43,022 nucleotides of DNA from an uncultured Prevotella sp. (GCA_946183415.1 CAMHAM010000023.1:1-43022); one strand, 5' to 3'. Shown: positions 1 to 7,875, counted from the first letter of the stretch. A program made the numbers and translations. Notes: generated by a model not told the origin, from the letters alone.

Positions 1-61
1 CCGCCATCCAAGCGGTGTTTCCTTTGGCTCTCGGAGAAGCCTGTAAAATCAGAATATTCAT
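1..61 (-). CDS. Flavodoxin-fold NAD(P)H-dependent oxidoreductase, N-terminal fragment
   Basis: Reading leftward from an ATG at 61-59, the first 20 residues are MNILILQASPRAKGNTAWMA, and the frame runs open off the window edge. The hydrophobic beta strand followed by a S-P-R-x-x-G-N-T loop is the phosphate-binding signature of the flavodoxin-like / NADPH-dependent FMN reductase family, which reduces FMN, quinones or other small acceptors in the cytoplasm. It lies 46 bp downstream of the lipoprotein adaptor gene on the same strand, so it may be a sixth gene of the exporter operon or a separate unit; no clear TAnnTTTG element is seen in the gap. Only the N-terminus is visible, so substrate and exact subfamily cannot be named. 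Confidence 0.75.
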   Translation of the reverse strand, partial: MNILILQASPRAKGNTAWMA

Positions 62-107
62 AATCGTCTTGTATTTTTTTAGTGATAATTTGAGAAAAAG
101 TACCTTC

Positions 108-947
108 CTAAAGAGTTGCAATGGTAACAAATGCCGTCATGCCTGGCATCAGGTGTGGGTGTGGCTCCAGTGTCGCCTCGACATGCGCCATGCCATTGCT
201 ATCGATAACAGGGCTGAAGGCTGAAACGGTGGCCTTATGCCTCTCGGAGGGGAATGTGACTGTGGTTACGGTGAGGATGGCACCCTCCTCGTATTTGGCC
301 AGTTCATTCTCGAGCACGTTGAAACACACCTTCAGATGCTCCGTATCCACAATGTAGAAAAGGGCCTCTCCTGGCTGCGCAGCACCATAGAGCGTGTTCT
401 TTATCTGCGAGACTGCCCCTGAGACGGGAGCGGTAATGGTGCAATACGACAACTGGTGCTCCAACTCATGTAGCTCAGTTTCTGCCTCGTTATAGCCACT
501 GTTGATACGTGCCAGTTTCTTGATGTTCTCTGGCGCCGCATCCAGCCGGTCGTGCTTATAACCTTGTCCCATGAGGATGGCCTGATATTGAAACTCGGCT
601 TTCTCCAGCTTGGCGCGGCTGTGAAGGATCTTGTCACGCAGGGCTACATCGTTCAGCCGCACGAGGACCTGCCCCTTCTTGACCATTTGCCCCGTATTCT
701 CTACGCCGAACATGACTATCTGTTCAGCAATGCGGCTATAGACGGGAATCTCGCGCACGGACTCTATTTTTCCTTTGGTGAGTGTTGTGGACGTTACATC
801 TTGCCGAGGTAATGAGGATTCTTCTGATGTCACCATCTGGGTATCCGTCTTTTCTGAGTCAGGCTGCACATTCTTCTTCTGCTGGCAGGCTGAGAAAAGT
901 ATTAGGGTAAAAACGCAAATCAATGAAAAACGCATATTCTTATTCAT
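108..947 (-). CDS. Lipoprotein periplasmic adaptor (membrane fusion protein), last exporter operon gene
   Basis: A 279-residue efflux adaptor. The N-terminus is a lipoprotein signal with lipobox FSAC (Cys21), followed by a polar linker. Residues about 55-100 form the first half of a biotinyl-lipoyl-like barrel, a helical hairpin follows (about 105-165), and the second lipoyl half is marked by CTITAPVSGAVSQI. The C-terminal beta-barrel ends in MPGMTAFVTIATL, as in RND/MacA-type adaptors. Such proteins bridge inner membrane pumps and TolC. The start codon overlaps the end of the upstream TolC gene by 8 bp, so the two are translationally coupled. It is the second adaptor of this operon; the first is an inner-membrane HlyD type, which is unusual for one pump. 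An alternative ATG four codons downstream (935) is possible. Confidence 0.87.
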   Translation of the reverse strand: MNKNMRFSLICVFTLILFSACQQKKNVQPDSEKTDTQMVTSEESSLPRQDVTSTTLTKGKIESVREIPVYSRIAEQIVMFGVENTGQMVKKGQVLVRLNDVALRDKILHSRAKLEKAEFQYQAILMGQGYKHDRLDAAPENIKKLARINSGYNEAETELHELEHQLSYCTITAPVSGAVSQIKNTLYGAAQPGEALFYIVDTEHLKVCFNVLENELAKYEEGAILTVTTVTFPSERHKATVSAFSPVIDSNGMAHVEATLEPHPHLMPGMTAFVTIATL

Positions 948-2382
948 ACTTTATGAGGGTTTGCAAATGATAATGGGCTACCCAGAATTCTTCCATGGCA
1001 GCCAGATAGTTAATGTAGGCCGTAGACCATCGCGACTGTGCCAGAGTGTAGGTGTTGATGTCGCAAAGGCCGTTGGCATAGTTGACGGCTGTCTCATTGA
1101 ATGCCTCTTCTGCCAACTCAACGGTTTTTCCTGTGCTTGTAAGCATCATCCTGTTGGATTGCAGCTTCAGCAGGGTCACGGTGGCATCTTCTGCCAAGAG
1201 ACGTTCTACCTCTTGGAGTGCTGACTCCTGTCGCTCCGTCCAGCCTATGGCTGCGGCATGGCGCTTCTTGGCTGCCCCGTGATCCATCAGCGGTATCGTG
1301 AGCTGCACGGCTCCCAAGGCATAAAGTTGTTGGTTCTTGTAGGCACTGCCGAGGGTCGTGTTGACTTGCTGCAATCCCAGATTGATGTCGAGTCCGACGT
1401 TGATGCCCCGTTCCTTGTGTGCCTTGTCTTCCTGATGGCGGGCTTCGGTCAGTTCGGTCAACTGGTGCTTGTAGGCAGGGCTGTTGGACACGGCAAGCTT
1501 CGCCACCTCTTCTGGCGTATAGCGTGTTGCAGGCGGCGTGTCAGGTATCGCCAGCAGGGGCAAGTCTACAGGTATTTGGTCCATGCGCAGCAGGGACGCC
1601 AGTTCCGTCCTTGCCTTCTGCTCGTCCTCACGAGCCACGTTCAGCTGGTTAATGGCATTCTGCTGCTGCACCTCTATGGAGTGCAGTTCTGCCAGGGTGA
1701 CAGCAGCAATGCTTTTCTTCTCGCGGGTGATGGACAGAAGGGTGTCGTTCATCTGCAGTTCATACTGGCGCATCTGCAAAACCCGCTGCTGGCGCGCCAA
1801 GCGGAAATAGCGCACAGCGGTCTCCTCGGCTATACGCCGCAGATTATACTCGTGCTGACTGCGCGCGGCCTCCAGGCGCTGGTCTTCCACTTTCTTCTCC
1901 CAGCGGAAGGGATTGTAGCCCAGCAGGCTGTGGTTGTAGCCCACCAGTACAGGACTGGCTACGAACTGGCGCGGGTATCCTGAGGCTTCCTTACGGAAGA
2001 ACTCACTCCAGATGGCTTGTGTTCCAATGAAGGCCTCACCTCCGAAGGGCAGCACCTTCTGGCTGAGCCTCAGCTGAGCCGAGGTGGAGAAGATGTCGTA
2101 GTTGCGCAGGTAGACGTAGTCGCGGGTTGGGTCGCTGACGATGCGTGAGTAGTTTGGTACGACCTTCAATGAAAGCTGTGGCTTGCGCAGGGCTTCGAAA
2201 GCTTCGTATGATGCCTGGCGGCTGCGATACTCCTGCCGACTCTGGAAGGCGGTGATGGCACTGTCTTGCGCAAGGCGTATCGCCTCGTCCAAGGTCAGCG
2301 ATGCCTGTCCCATACTCTCCAGGGGGAGTATGCTGAGGCATGTCAGGCCGATCAGAAGGCACAAATCGATTCTATACTTCAT
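940..2382 (-). CDS. TolC family outer membrane efflux protein
   Basis: A 480-residue outer membrane channel of the TolC/OEP family, giving the exporter its exit through the outer membrane. A signal peptide (MKYRIDLCLLIGLTCLSILP and on) is followed by the typical opening LTLDEAIRLAQDSA, and two OEP repeats rich in long amphipathic helices (for example residues about 180-280 and 395-465). The length is normal for the family. I start at the ATG at 2382, four bases after the stop of the upstream ABC gene. A longer version would need a non-ATG start inside that gene and would place a non-signal sequence in front of the signal peptide. AAGGAG sits directly against this ATG. The downstream adaptor overlaps by 8 bp. 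Confidence 0.9.
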   Translation of the reverse strand: MKYRIDLCLLIGLTCLSILPLESMGQASLTLDEAIRLAQDSAITAFQSRQEYRSRQASYEAFEALRKPQLSLKVVPNYSRIVSDPTRDYVYLRNYDIFSTSAQLRLSQKVLPFGGEAFIGTQAIWSEFFRKEASGYPRQFVASPVLVGYNHSLLGYNPFRWEKKVEDQRLEAARSQHEYNLRRIAEETAVRYFRLARQQRVLQMRQYELQMNDTLLSITREKKSIAAVTLAELHSIEVQQQNAINQLNVAREDEQKARTELASLLRMDQIPVDLPLLAIPDTPPATRYTPEEVAKLAVSNSPAYKHQLTELTEARHQEDKAHKERGINVGLDINLGLQQVNTTLGSAYKNQQLYALGAVQLTIPLMDHGAAKKRHAAAIGWTERQESALQEVERLLAEDATVTLLKLQSNRMMLTSTGKTVELAEEAFNETAVNYANGLCDINTYTLAQSRWSTAYINYLAAMEEFWVAHYHLQTLIKYE

Positions 2383-2386
2383 CTCC

Positions 2387-4486
2387 TTATTGATCTTTAA
2401 TATCTGAAAAATAGCCAAGCTTCTTGAGTTCCTCGAAGTTGCCGTCGGCTGCTACGCGACCGTCCTTCAGCACGATGATGCGGTTACACTGCTCTATGGT
2501 GCTCAGGCGGTGGGCGATGACGATGCGCGTGCACTTCAGCTTGGCCAGGTTCTCTACCACGATGTGCTGGCTGATATTGTCGAGTGCCGAGGTTGCCTCG
2601 TCGAGGAAAAGCACCTTGGGCTTTCTTACCAGTGCCCTGGCGATGAGGATGCGCTGCCGCTGTCCGCCCGACACGCCCTTACCGTCTACGGTGATGGGTG
2701 TGTCCATGCCCAGCGGGAAATTGCGGATGTCGCCGTCGAGTGCCGCCATGCGTGCTGCCTCCCAGGCATCATCATCAGTCAGTAGCGAATTGTTGAAGAT
2801 GATGTTGTCGCGGATGGTGCCCTCTACGAGCTGGCCGTCCTGCATGCAGATGCCGATGCAGTAGTGCCGCAGGCTGCGCAGGTTGATGTCGCCGATGTCG
2901 TACTGGTCGTAGAAGATGGAGCCCGAGAGCGGTTTCTCCAGTCCCATCATCAGTCGCATCAGCGTGCTCTTGCCACAGCCCGACGCTCCGACCAGTGCCA
3001 CATAGTCGCCACTGTTGATGCTTAGGTTGAGACCGTCGAAGAGCAGGGGCATGTCGTCGGCATAGCGGAACTTCAGCGCGCGTATGTCCACCTGGCCTGA
3101 GATGGTCTTCACCACATTGGCATTCTCCTTTGCCTCCGTCTTTCCAGTCAGGATAGGTCGGCAGAGTTGTATCTCCGGCAGCATGCGCGACATCAGCGAC
3201 GTGATGCCCTGCAAGTTGGACACGGCCTGGCAGACAATTCCCAGCACGGCGCAATAGGCGATATAGTCGGAGAGCGCCAAATGGTAGTACCAGGCCGCCC
3301 ACATCGTCACAATCATGGGCAACAGCCTGAGGCAGTAGCCGATGCCGGTGACCACGAAACTGGCCAGCGGCTGTCGGCTGCTATAGGCCTCTGTGGGGGC
3401 GTATGCCTTCGCCCACTGATGGAAGGCACGGAACTCCGCTCCCGTGGTCTTGATCTTCTGGATGCCTGAAAACAAGGCAAACAGCATGCCTATGAGCCGT
3501 GACCCGCTGGCGTTCACGCTGCGCTGCACTTTCTGTGTATAGTGGCTCTCCAGTATGAGTGCTACGACCCGTATCAGGACGACGATGATGCCAGTGTAGA
3601 GCAGCGGTCCGCCATAGATGAAGAACTGTGCAACCATGACGAACGAGAACAGGAAGGTCAGGAGCATCGACAGGAAACTGGCCGTCAAGTTGGAACTCAC
3701 CCGCGACAACGACAGCAGGCGGTTGCTGAGGTCGCCCGGCGTAAACCTCTTGGCAAAGGTGGCGGGCATCTGCAGCAGGCGCGACATGAGGGCCGTCTGC
3801 AGCGCATACTCCACCTTGTCCTTGATACGCACCACCACCAGGTTGCGGGCTATATATACCATCGTCAGTCCGACGGCGGCGCTGAAGAGCAGCACCGCAA
3901 TGGGAACAATCTGGCCGGCATCGCCCGAGGGGATGACCTCTGAGAATATTAACTTCGAGACGTAAGGGGTAAACATCGTCAGCAGTGCCACGCCTATGCC
4001 TGCCATCAGGACGTACAGCAGGTCGTACTTGCTGAGACTATTGGCAGCATAGCGCAAGATCGACTTGACGGTCAGGTTGTCTTCTGTCAGTGGCAGACAC
4101 GTTATCAGTGCCTCCTGCTTCAGCAGGTCGGCATGCCGGCTCGCCGACATCACATGGTTTGTCTTTGGATGGATGAAGGTATAGTCTGTAAAGCCGGGCT
4201 TGAGTATGACGGGCGTATTGTCGTCGGCCATAAATCCCATCATGTAGCCCGTACAGTAGGCCCACCAGCGTTCGCTGAGCGTGATGTGGCGGAAGAAGAT
4301 GTTGTGGCTCTCCAGCAACGTCTCCACCTGCTCGATGTCTTTCGGCAATTCCACGGCCGACTCCATCTGCTTCCACAGTTTCCTGTCTATCATGGAGCGC
4401 AAGATGGCCTGCGCCTGGCTCATGGCCTTGCGGTCGCCGTCCATGCGCTGGGCCAGCTGCTGTAGGAAAATATTCGGTCTCATCAT
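2387..4486 (-). CDS. NHLM/NHLP-type ABC transporter 2 (permease-ATPase with N-terminal soluble domain)
   Basis: A 699-residue fused permease and ATPase. Residues 1-140 are a soluble domain with no peptidase motif. Six membrane segments follow (about 155-430), then the nucleotide-binding domain with Walker A GASGCGKST (500-508), signature VSGGQRQR (about 605-612), Walker B VLFLDEATSALD and H-loop IAHRLSTI, so the catalytic Glu and His are intact. The length and the extra N-terminal domain match the second ABC protein of NHLM/NHLP bacteriocin export systems (established family knowledge; the assignment is by architecture, not by a search). The ATG at 4486 follows the stop of ABC 1 by one base; a second ATG directly follows. 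Probably pairs with ABC 1 as a heterodimer. Confidence 0.85.
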   Translation of the reverse strand: MMRPNIFLQQLAQRMDGDRKAMSQAQAILRSMIDRKLWKQMESAVELPKDIEQVETLLESHNIFFRHITLSERWWAYCTGYMMGFMADDNTPVILKPGFTDYTFIHPKTNHVMSASRHADLLKQEALITCLPLTEDNLTVKSILRYAANSLSKYDLLYVLMAGIGVALLTMFTPYVSKLIFSEVIPSGDAGQIVPIAVLLFSAAVGLTMVYIARNLVVVRIKDKVEYALQTALMSRLLQMPATFAKRFTPGDLSNRLLSLSRVSSNLTASFLSMLLTFLFSFVMVAQFFIYGGPLLYTGIIVVLIRVVALILESHYTQKVQRSVNASGSRLIGMLFALFSGIQKIKTTGAEFRAFHQWAKAYAPTEAYSSRQPLASFVVTGIGYCLRLLPMIVTMWAAWYYHLALSDYIAYCAVLGIVCQAVSNLQGITSLMSRMLPEIQLCRPILTGKTEAKENANVVKTISGQVDIRALKFRYADDMPLLFDGLNLSINSGDYVALVGASGCGKSTLMRLMMGLEKPLSGSIFYDQYDIGDINLRSLRHYCIGICMQDGQLVEGTIRDNIIFNNSLLTDDDAWEAARMAALDGDIRNFPLGMDTPITVDGKGVSGGQRQRILIARALVRKPKVLFLDEATSALDNISQHIVVENLAKLKCTRIVIAHRLSTIEQCNRIIVLKDGRVAADGNFEELKKLGYFSDIKDQ

Positions 4487-4487
4487 G

Positions 4488-6242
4488 TCATGCAAAATTT
4501 AAGAGTTTACTATACAGACCGTCCGTCTGCCGCAACTCGTCATGGGTGCCGTGCTGGGTGATGCGCCCATGCTCTATCACATAGATCTGGTCACACTGGG
4601 CAATGGTCTCCAGTCGGTGGGCTATCATGATGAGCGTGGTGCCCATGCCGTAGAGGTGCTCCATCACTCTGGCCTCCGTCTTGGGGTCGAGTGCCGAGGT
4701 GCCCTCGTCCATGAGCACGATGGTAGGCTCCTTGGCCAGTGCGGTGGCTATCTCGATGCGCTGCCGCTGCCCGCCGCTGAAGTTCTTGCCGCGCTCTGCT
4801 ACGGTGCCCTGATAGGCTCCAGGACGTTCCATAATCTCATGGTGTATCTGAGCGTCGTTGCAGGCCAGCACCATGGAAAAGTCCTCTATCGACTCGTCCC
4901 ACATCTTCACGTTGTCGGCAATGGTTCCCTCGAAGAGCGTCACGTCCTGGTTGATTACCGAGACGGAGTTGACGAAGGTCATGCGGTCGGTATCCCTGCG
5001 CGGCTTGCCGTCGAAGAGCACCTCGCCCTCCCAGGGTTCATAGAGGCCTGACACGAGGCTCAGCACGGTGCTCTTGCCACAGCCAGAGGGGCCTACCAGG
5101 GCGATGCGCTCGCCAGCCTTGATTGTCAGCGAGAAATGGCTGATGATGGGGGGCAGGCTGCGGTCGTAGCCGAAGGTGACGTCGCGTAGTTCTATCTCTC
5201 CTGCCAGTTTGGCCACTTCGGGCAGGTCGTCGCCCGCTGGCAGGCGCAGGTCTGGGCTCGCCTGGCCACAGTCGTCCACCTCCTTGATGCGCTGGATGGA
5301 CGAGCTGAGCCGGAAGAAGGTCTGTACGCTGGATATGGTTCTGTTGATGGGATAGATGGTCTCGTTGATAAATCCCTGCGAGGCCAGCAGCATGCCGGGT
5401 GTCAGTTCGCCCTGCAGGATGAGCCACGTGCCCAGACATATAATGATGCCGTTGGTCAGCTGCAGCACCATTTCCGGCACGGCACTGATATATATAGAGG
5501 TACTGACGGTGGTCACGCGGGCATTCAAGGCTTGTGCGTAGGCCTTTTCCCACTGTGCGAAGAAATGGCGCTCGCCACCCAGCGACTTGATGGTCTCCAG
5601 ATTGCTCATGCCTGTCATCGTGACGTTCTGCAGCCGTGCGTCGGTCACTTCCTGTTTCATGGCGATTTTCTTCTGGATACTAGTTGTGGTACGCATCACG
5701 AAAACGAGCAACAGGATGGAGAAAATCTCCAACAGTCCCAGTTTCCAGTTGAACAGCATGACAAAGTAGCAACTGGCGATTGGCAAAATGGTGATACTCA
5801 ATATCGGCAGAGAGTAGTCCATCAGCTTGCTGGTTTTCGAGATGGTGGCATAGCGGGCCACCAGTTCGCCTGGCGAGAACTGGGTGAGGCGGGTCATCGG
5901 CAACCGTAGCACCGTCCACAGATAATTGGCCGAAGTGGTGATGTTGATCCTGGCCTGGCTCTTACGGCGTAAAACAGAGAACGCCAACCACATCAGCAGT
6001 TCAACGACGAAAAGCAGGACGTAAAGCGTCAGCAATGGCCCGAACCACTCAGGATTCTTCCGCGTGATGATATTGTCGGTATATACCTGCTGGAACAGTG
6101 GCGGAAACAGGCTGATGACGGAGTCGATGGCCGTGAGTATCGTGCCGTTGATGGCAAATATCAAGTTGCCCTTCAGGAAATATCTGAATGCCGACACCAT
6201 CGACAGCCCGGATTTCTTGTTTTGCGGCTTTCCTTTCATCAT
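4488..6242 (-). CDS. NHLM/NHLP-type ABC transporter 1 lacking the C39 peptidase domain
   Basis: A 584-residue ABC exporter half-molecule. Membrane segments span about 25-300; the ATPase has Walker A GPSGCGKST (384-392), signature FSGGQRQR (488-495), Walker B IVLMDEGTSALD (508-519) and H-loop IAHR (540-543), all intact. The closest architecture is ABC 1 of NHLM/NHLP bacteriocin exporters, which normally carries a C39 cysteine protease of about 130 residues in front of the membrane domain to remove a double-glycine leader. Here the protein starts only some 20 residues before the first membrane segment. The ATG overlaps the stop of the HlyD gene (4 bp), so no lost 5' coding sequence is hidden upstream. 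Cargo is therefore either leaderless, cleaved by another protease, or not a peptide. Confidence 0.88.
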   Translation of the reverse strand: MMKGKPQNKKSGLSMVSAFRYFLKGNLIFAINGTILTAIDSVISLFPPLFQQVYTDNIITRKNPEWFGPLLTLYVLLFVVELLMWLAFSVLRRKSQARINITTSANYLWTVLRLPMTRLTQFSPGELVARYATISKTSKLMDYSLPILSITILPIASCYFVMLFNWKLGLLEIFSILLLVFVMRTTTSIQKKIAMKQEVTDARLQNVTMTGMSNLETIKSLGGERHFFAQWEKAYAQALNARVTTVSTSIYISAVPEMVLQLTNGIIICLGTWLILQGELTPGMLLASQGFINETIYPINRTISSVQTFFRLSSSIQRIKEVDDCGQASPDLRLPAGDDLPEVAKLAGEIELRDVTFGYDRSLPPIISHFSLTIKAGERIALVGPSGCGKSTVLSLVSGLYEPWEGEVLFDGKPRRDTDRMTFVNSVSVINQDVTLFEGTIADNVKMWDESIEDFSMVLACNDAQIHHEIMERPGAYQGTVAERGKNFSGGQRQRIEIATALAKEPTIVLMDEGTSALDPKTEARVMEHLYGMGTTLIMIAHRLETIAQCDQIYVIEHGRITQHGTHDELRQTDGLYSKLLNFA

Positions 6243-7084
6243 TCAAACTTTTGCTGGAGATTACGGAAATGTGTGCGTGACGACTCGAACAGATACTGGA
6301 ACATGCTGCGCCGGCGGGTCTCAGTGAGCACCGAGCAGAAGGTTCCGATGCCCATCTTCACATCTTCGGGCTTGCCGAACGACCAGTCGTAATGCGTTGG
6401 ATCTTCGGGCGCACGGTTCAGGTCGATTCGCACCTCGTAGACCATGTCCTGGCCATTGTCCAACAGCCGTTCAGCCATAGCTTCCGACTTTAGCTTCTGG
6501 CGCACTTTCGCCAGCTTGGCGGGATAGCGCACCACATGGCTGATGCGCCCCCTCACGTAGCCTATCTCATCGCGCTTCTCATCGGAAGGCCATACCTGGG
6601 CCTCCATGCCAACACGCAGATGGCGCTGGGCCTCATTGTCAGCATAGGCGATGAGCTGTGTCTTCTGATTGGCAGTACCTTCCTCCACGACACTCACGAT
6701 GGGCTCAAAGGCTTCGAAAGGCTCGCTGTCCACCTTGGTACTGATCACCAGGCCGTCAACCGTGCTCGTCAGAAAGCTGTAGCTGTTGCTGATGGAGACC
6801 AACGCCACTGTCTGCCCCTCGTGCACGCTGTCACCGTTGTGTACAAGCATGTAGCGTACGATGCCGTCATTGGGCAGTGTGATGTCGATAGTGCCTTCCG
6901 CAGGGAATATCACCCCTGAGTAGTAGGCCTTGTCGCTGACGGTTCCCAGCACGCCCCACACGATGAATGCCACCAGCAGCACAGTGACAGCCGCTGCCAG
7001 AAGGTAAGTGGGGACATAGGTTATGTGCAGGTAGTCGGCTATCTGCTCTGGTGATTGTAGTACTTTCTCCGAATCTTTTTTCAT
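6239..7084 (-). CDS. HlyD-type inner membrane adaptor, first gene of exporter operon
   Basis: A 281-residue adaptor with a short cytoplasmic N-terminus, one membrane anchor (about residues 24-46, YVPTYLLAAAVTVLLVAFIV) and a periplasmic part containing a lipoyl-like module (ITLPNDGIVRYMLVHNGDSV) and a C-terminal barrel. It resembles the secretion protein of NHLM/NHLP systems, which usually has no long coiled-coil hairpin. I use the ATG at 7084: a longer frame would need TTG at 7114, but that TTG lies inside the promoter element TATCTTTG, so it cannot be in the message. Only about 27 bases separate the promoter element from the ATG. The downstream ABC 1 overlaps by 4 bp. Missing here is the large hairpin needed to reach TolC, which the second, lipoprotein adaptor may supply (inference). 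Confidence 0.85.
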   Translation of the reverse strand: MKKDSEKVLQSPEQIADYLHITYVPTYLLAAAVTVLLVAFIVWGVLGTVSDKAYYSGVIFPAEGTIDITLPNDGIVRYMLVHNGDSVHEGQTVALVSISNSYSFLTSTVDGLVISTKVDSEPFEAFEPIVSVVEEGTANQKTQLIAYADNEAQRHLRVGMEAQVWPSDEKRDEIGYVRGRISHVVRYPAKLAKVRQKLKSEAMAERLLDNGQDMVYEVRIDLNRAPEDPTHYDWSFGKPEDVKMGIGTFCSVLTETRRRSMFQYLFESSRTHFRNLQQKFE

Positions 7085-7111
7085 AAAATCAAAAGTGAGC
7101 TTTATTTTTTG

Positions 7112-7119
7112 CAAAGATA
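7112..7119 (-). promoter_or_regulatory. -7 promoter element TATCTTTG of the exporter operon
   Basis: On the minus strand TATCTTTG matches the Bacteroidota -7 consensus TAnnTTTG exactly. It lies 27 bases before the chosen ATG of the HlyD gene. No convincing -33 TTTG is seen. No other promoter is visible inside the five-gene run. Confidence 0.7.
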
Positions 7120-7253
7120 GGAAAAATTCCTCATATTATTTTCTCCTGAATACCTGCGGAGTGAGATTTAATGATTTTTAACGGGCTTAAACTTACAAGC
7201 CAACGCCTGCCCCCAGAGATACTCTACCCTATCCAGGCAGCAAGCAGCATCTA

Positions 7254-7317
7254 CCCATACTCTAAGCATACTCATGAGTAAGCCTAGAAGCAGCCTAGAG
7301 TATGGCTAGAGTATGGG
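7254..7317. repeat. Inverted repeat of CCATACTCTAG units
   Basis: The left arm at 7254-7273 is CCCATACTCTAAGCATACTC; the reverse complement of 7298-7317 is CCCATACTCTAGCCATACTC, 18 of 20 identical. Each arm contains the unit CATACTC twice. The 24-base spacer is TAG/CTA-rich. The architecture (tandem short units in two opposed arms) matches the larger elements at 7603-7875, 37345-37446 and 41952-42108. Confidence 0.75.
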
Positions 7318-7333
7318 GCTGGCCCGGGATTTA

Positions 7334-7399
7334 ATTCCACAACTTTTTACTATTAATTCCAGAACTTTCTACTATTAATTCTAAAAAGTTCTACTATTA
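7334..7399. repeat. Three 22-bp tandem repeats ending in TACTATTA
   Basis: Units at 7334-7355, 7356-7377 and 7378-7399 have the form ATTCyA-n-AACTTT-n-TACTATTA. Units 1 and 2 differ at two positions; unit 3 is more diverged on its left side but keeps TTCTACTATTA. No spacers lie between units, so this is not a CRISPR array. Function unknown. Confidence 0.8.
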
Positions 7400-7420
7400 A
7401 TACAATTTTCTGAAATAAAG

Positions 7421-7454
7421 AAAAACCTCACTGCCCGTCGTCTGGGCAGTGAGG
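7421..7454 (-). terminator. Intrinsic terminator, minus strand
   Basis: CCTCACTGCCC (7426-7436) and GGGCAGTGAGG (7444-7454) form a perfect 11-bp stem with a 7-base loop. On the minus strand the stem is followed by TTTTTC. No gene is visible immediately upstream on that strand, so it either backs up the terminator at 7921-7959 or belongs to an unseen small transcript. Confidence 0.75.
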
Positions 7455-7553
7455 CTGTAGAGTTTCATCTTGGTAACAGGGTCCCGACTGGATAACAAAA
7501 GAACCGTCCCGCTGTTAGCTATTTTTTCGCTTAGTCGGCTACGGTCGCCGATC

Positions 7554-7597
7554 CGCTTCCCAACGACTGCCAATTCGCTTCCCAACGATTGTCGATC
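7554..7597. repeat. Two 22-bp tandem repeats starting CGCTTCCCAACGA
   Basis: Units 7554-7575 and 7576-7597 share CGCTTCCCAACGAyTG at their start. The period of 22 bp is the same as the unrelated trio at 7334-7399. Confidence 0.65.
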
Positions 7598-7602
7598 AGC
7601 AG

Positions 7603-7875
7603 TGCGCTCCACGCTCCAACGCTCCAACGCTCCATTTGCGTATTCTGATGCTGCATTGTTTGGTCATAATAGTATATTATTAAATTTATATATATTATAA
7701 TATATATAAATTATATTATAAATTATATTATATCTATATAATATATAGACTATATTATACCTATATTATATATAAATTCTATTAAATTTTATATAAAAAT
7801 ATAGTATTCAACTTGAAGCGGCGAACGTAGAAAAACACCAAATGGAGCGTTGGAGCGTTGGAGCGGTGGAGCGCA
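7603..7875. repeat. Nested inverted repeat: GTTGGAGC-unit arms around an AT-only palindrome
   Basis: The left arm 7603-7637 (35 bp) and the reverse complement of the right arm 7840-7875 (36 bp) are identical apart from one missing base. Each arm consists of about four units of the 8-mer GTTGGAGC (or its complement). The 202-base interior is almost pure A and T from about 7665 to 7806 and includes a perfect 26-bp palindrome at 7685-7710. No gene lies inside. The same nested design is found at 41952-42108 with a different unit. Confidence 0.85.

Noticed and set aside
4488..6242. Frameshift or mis-called start hiding a peptidase domain of ABC 1
   Set aside because: The start overlaps the stop of the HlyD gene, so there is no room for an N-terminal peptidase upstream.
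7168..7275. Minus-strand 35-codon frame with three cysteines upstream of the exporter promoter, a possible peptide cargo
   Set aside because: It begins inside the CATACTC inverted repeat, has no leader motif such as a double glycine, and lies upstream of the exporter's promoter. Kept only as a long shot.
7334..7399. Possible CRISPR array
   Set aside because: Three 22-bp units follow one another without spacers and no cas gene is present.
7397..7627. Minus-strand 76-codon frame between the exporter and the Oar-like gene
   Set aside because: It runs through the terminator hairpin at 7426-7454 and the 22-bp repeats, has no family signature, and its first codons lie in the arm of the nested repeat.
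7603..7875. Invertible promoter (phase-variation switch)
   Set aside because: The arms are inverted repeats, but no recombinase gene is nearby, the interior has no clear outward promoter, and the arms are low-complexity tandem units unlike typical recombination sites. Not excluded by experiment.
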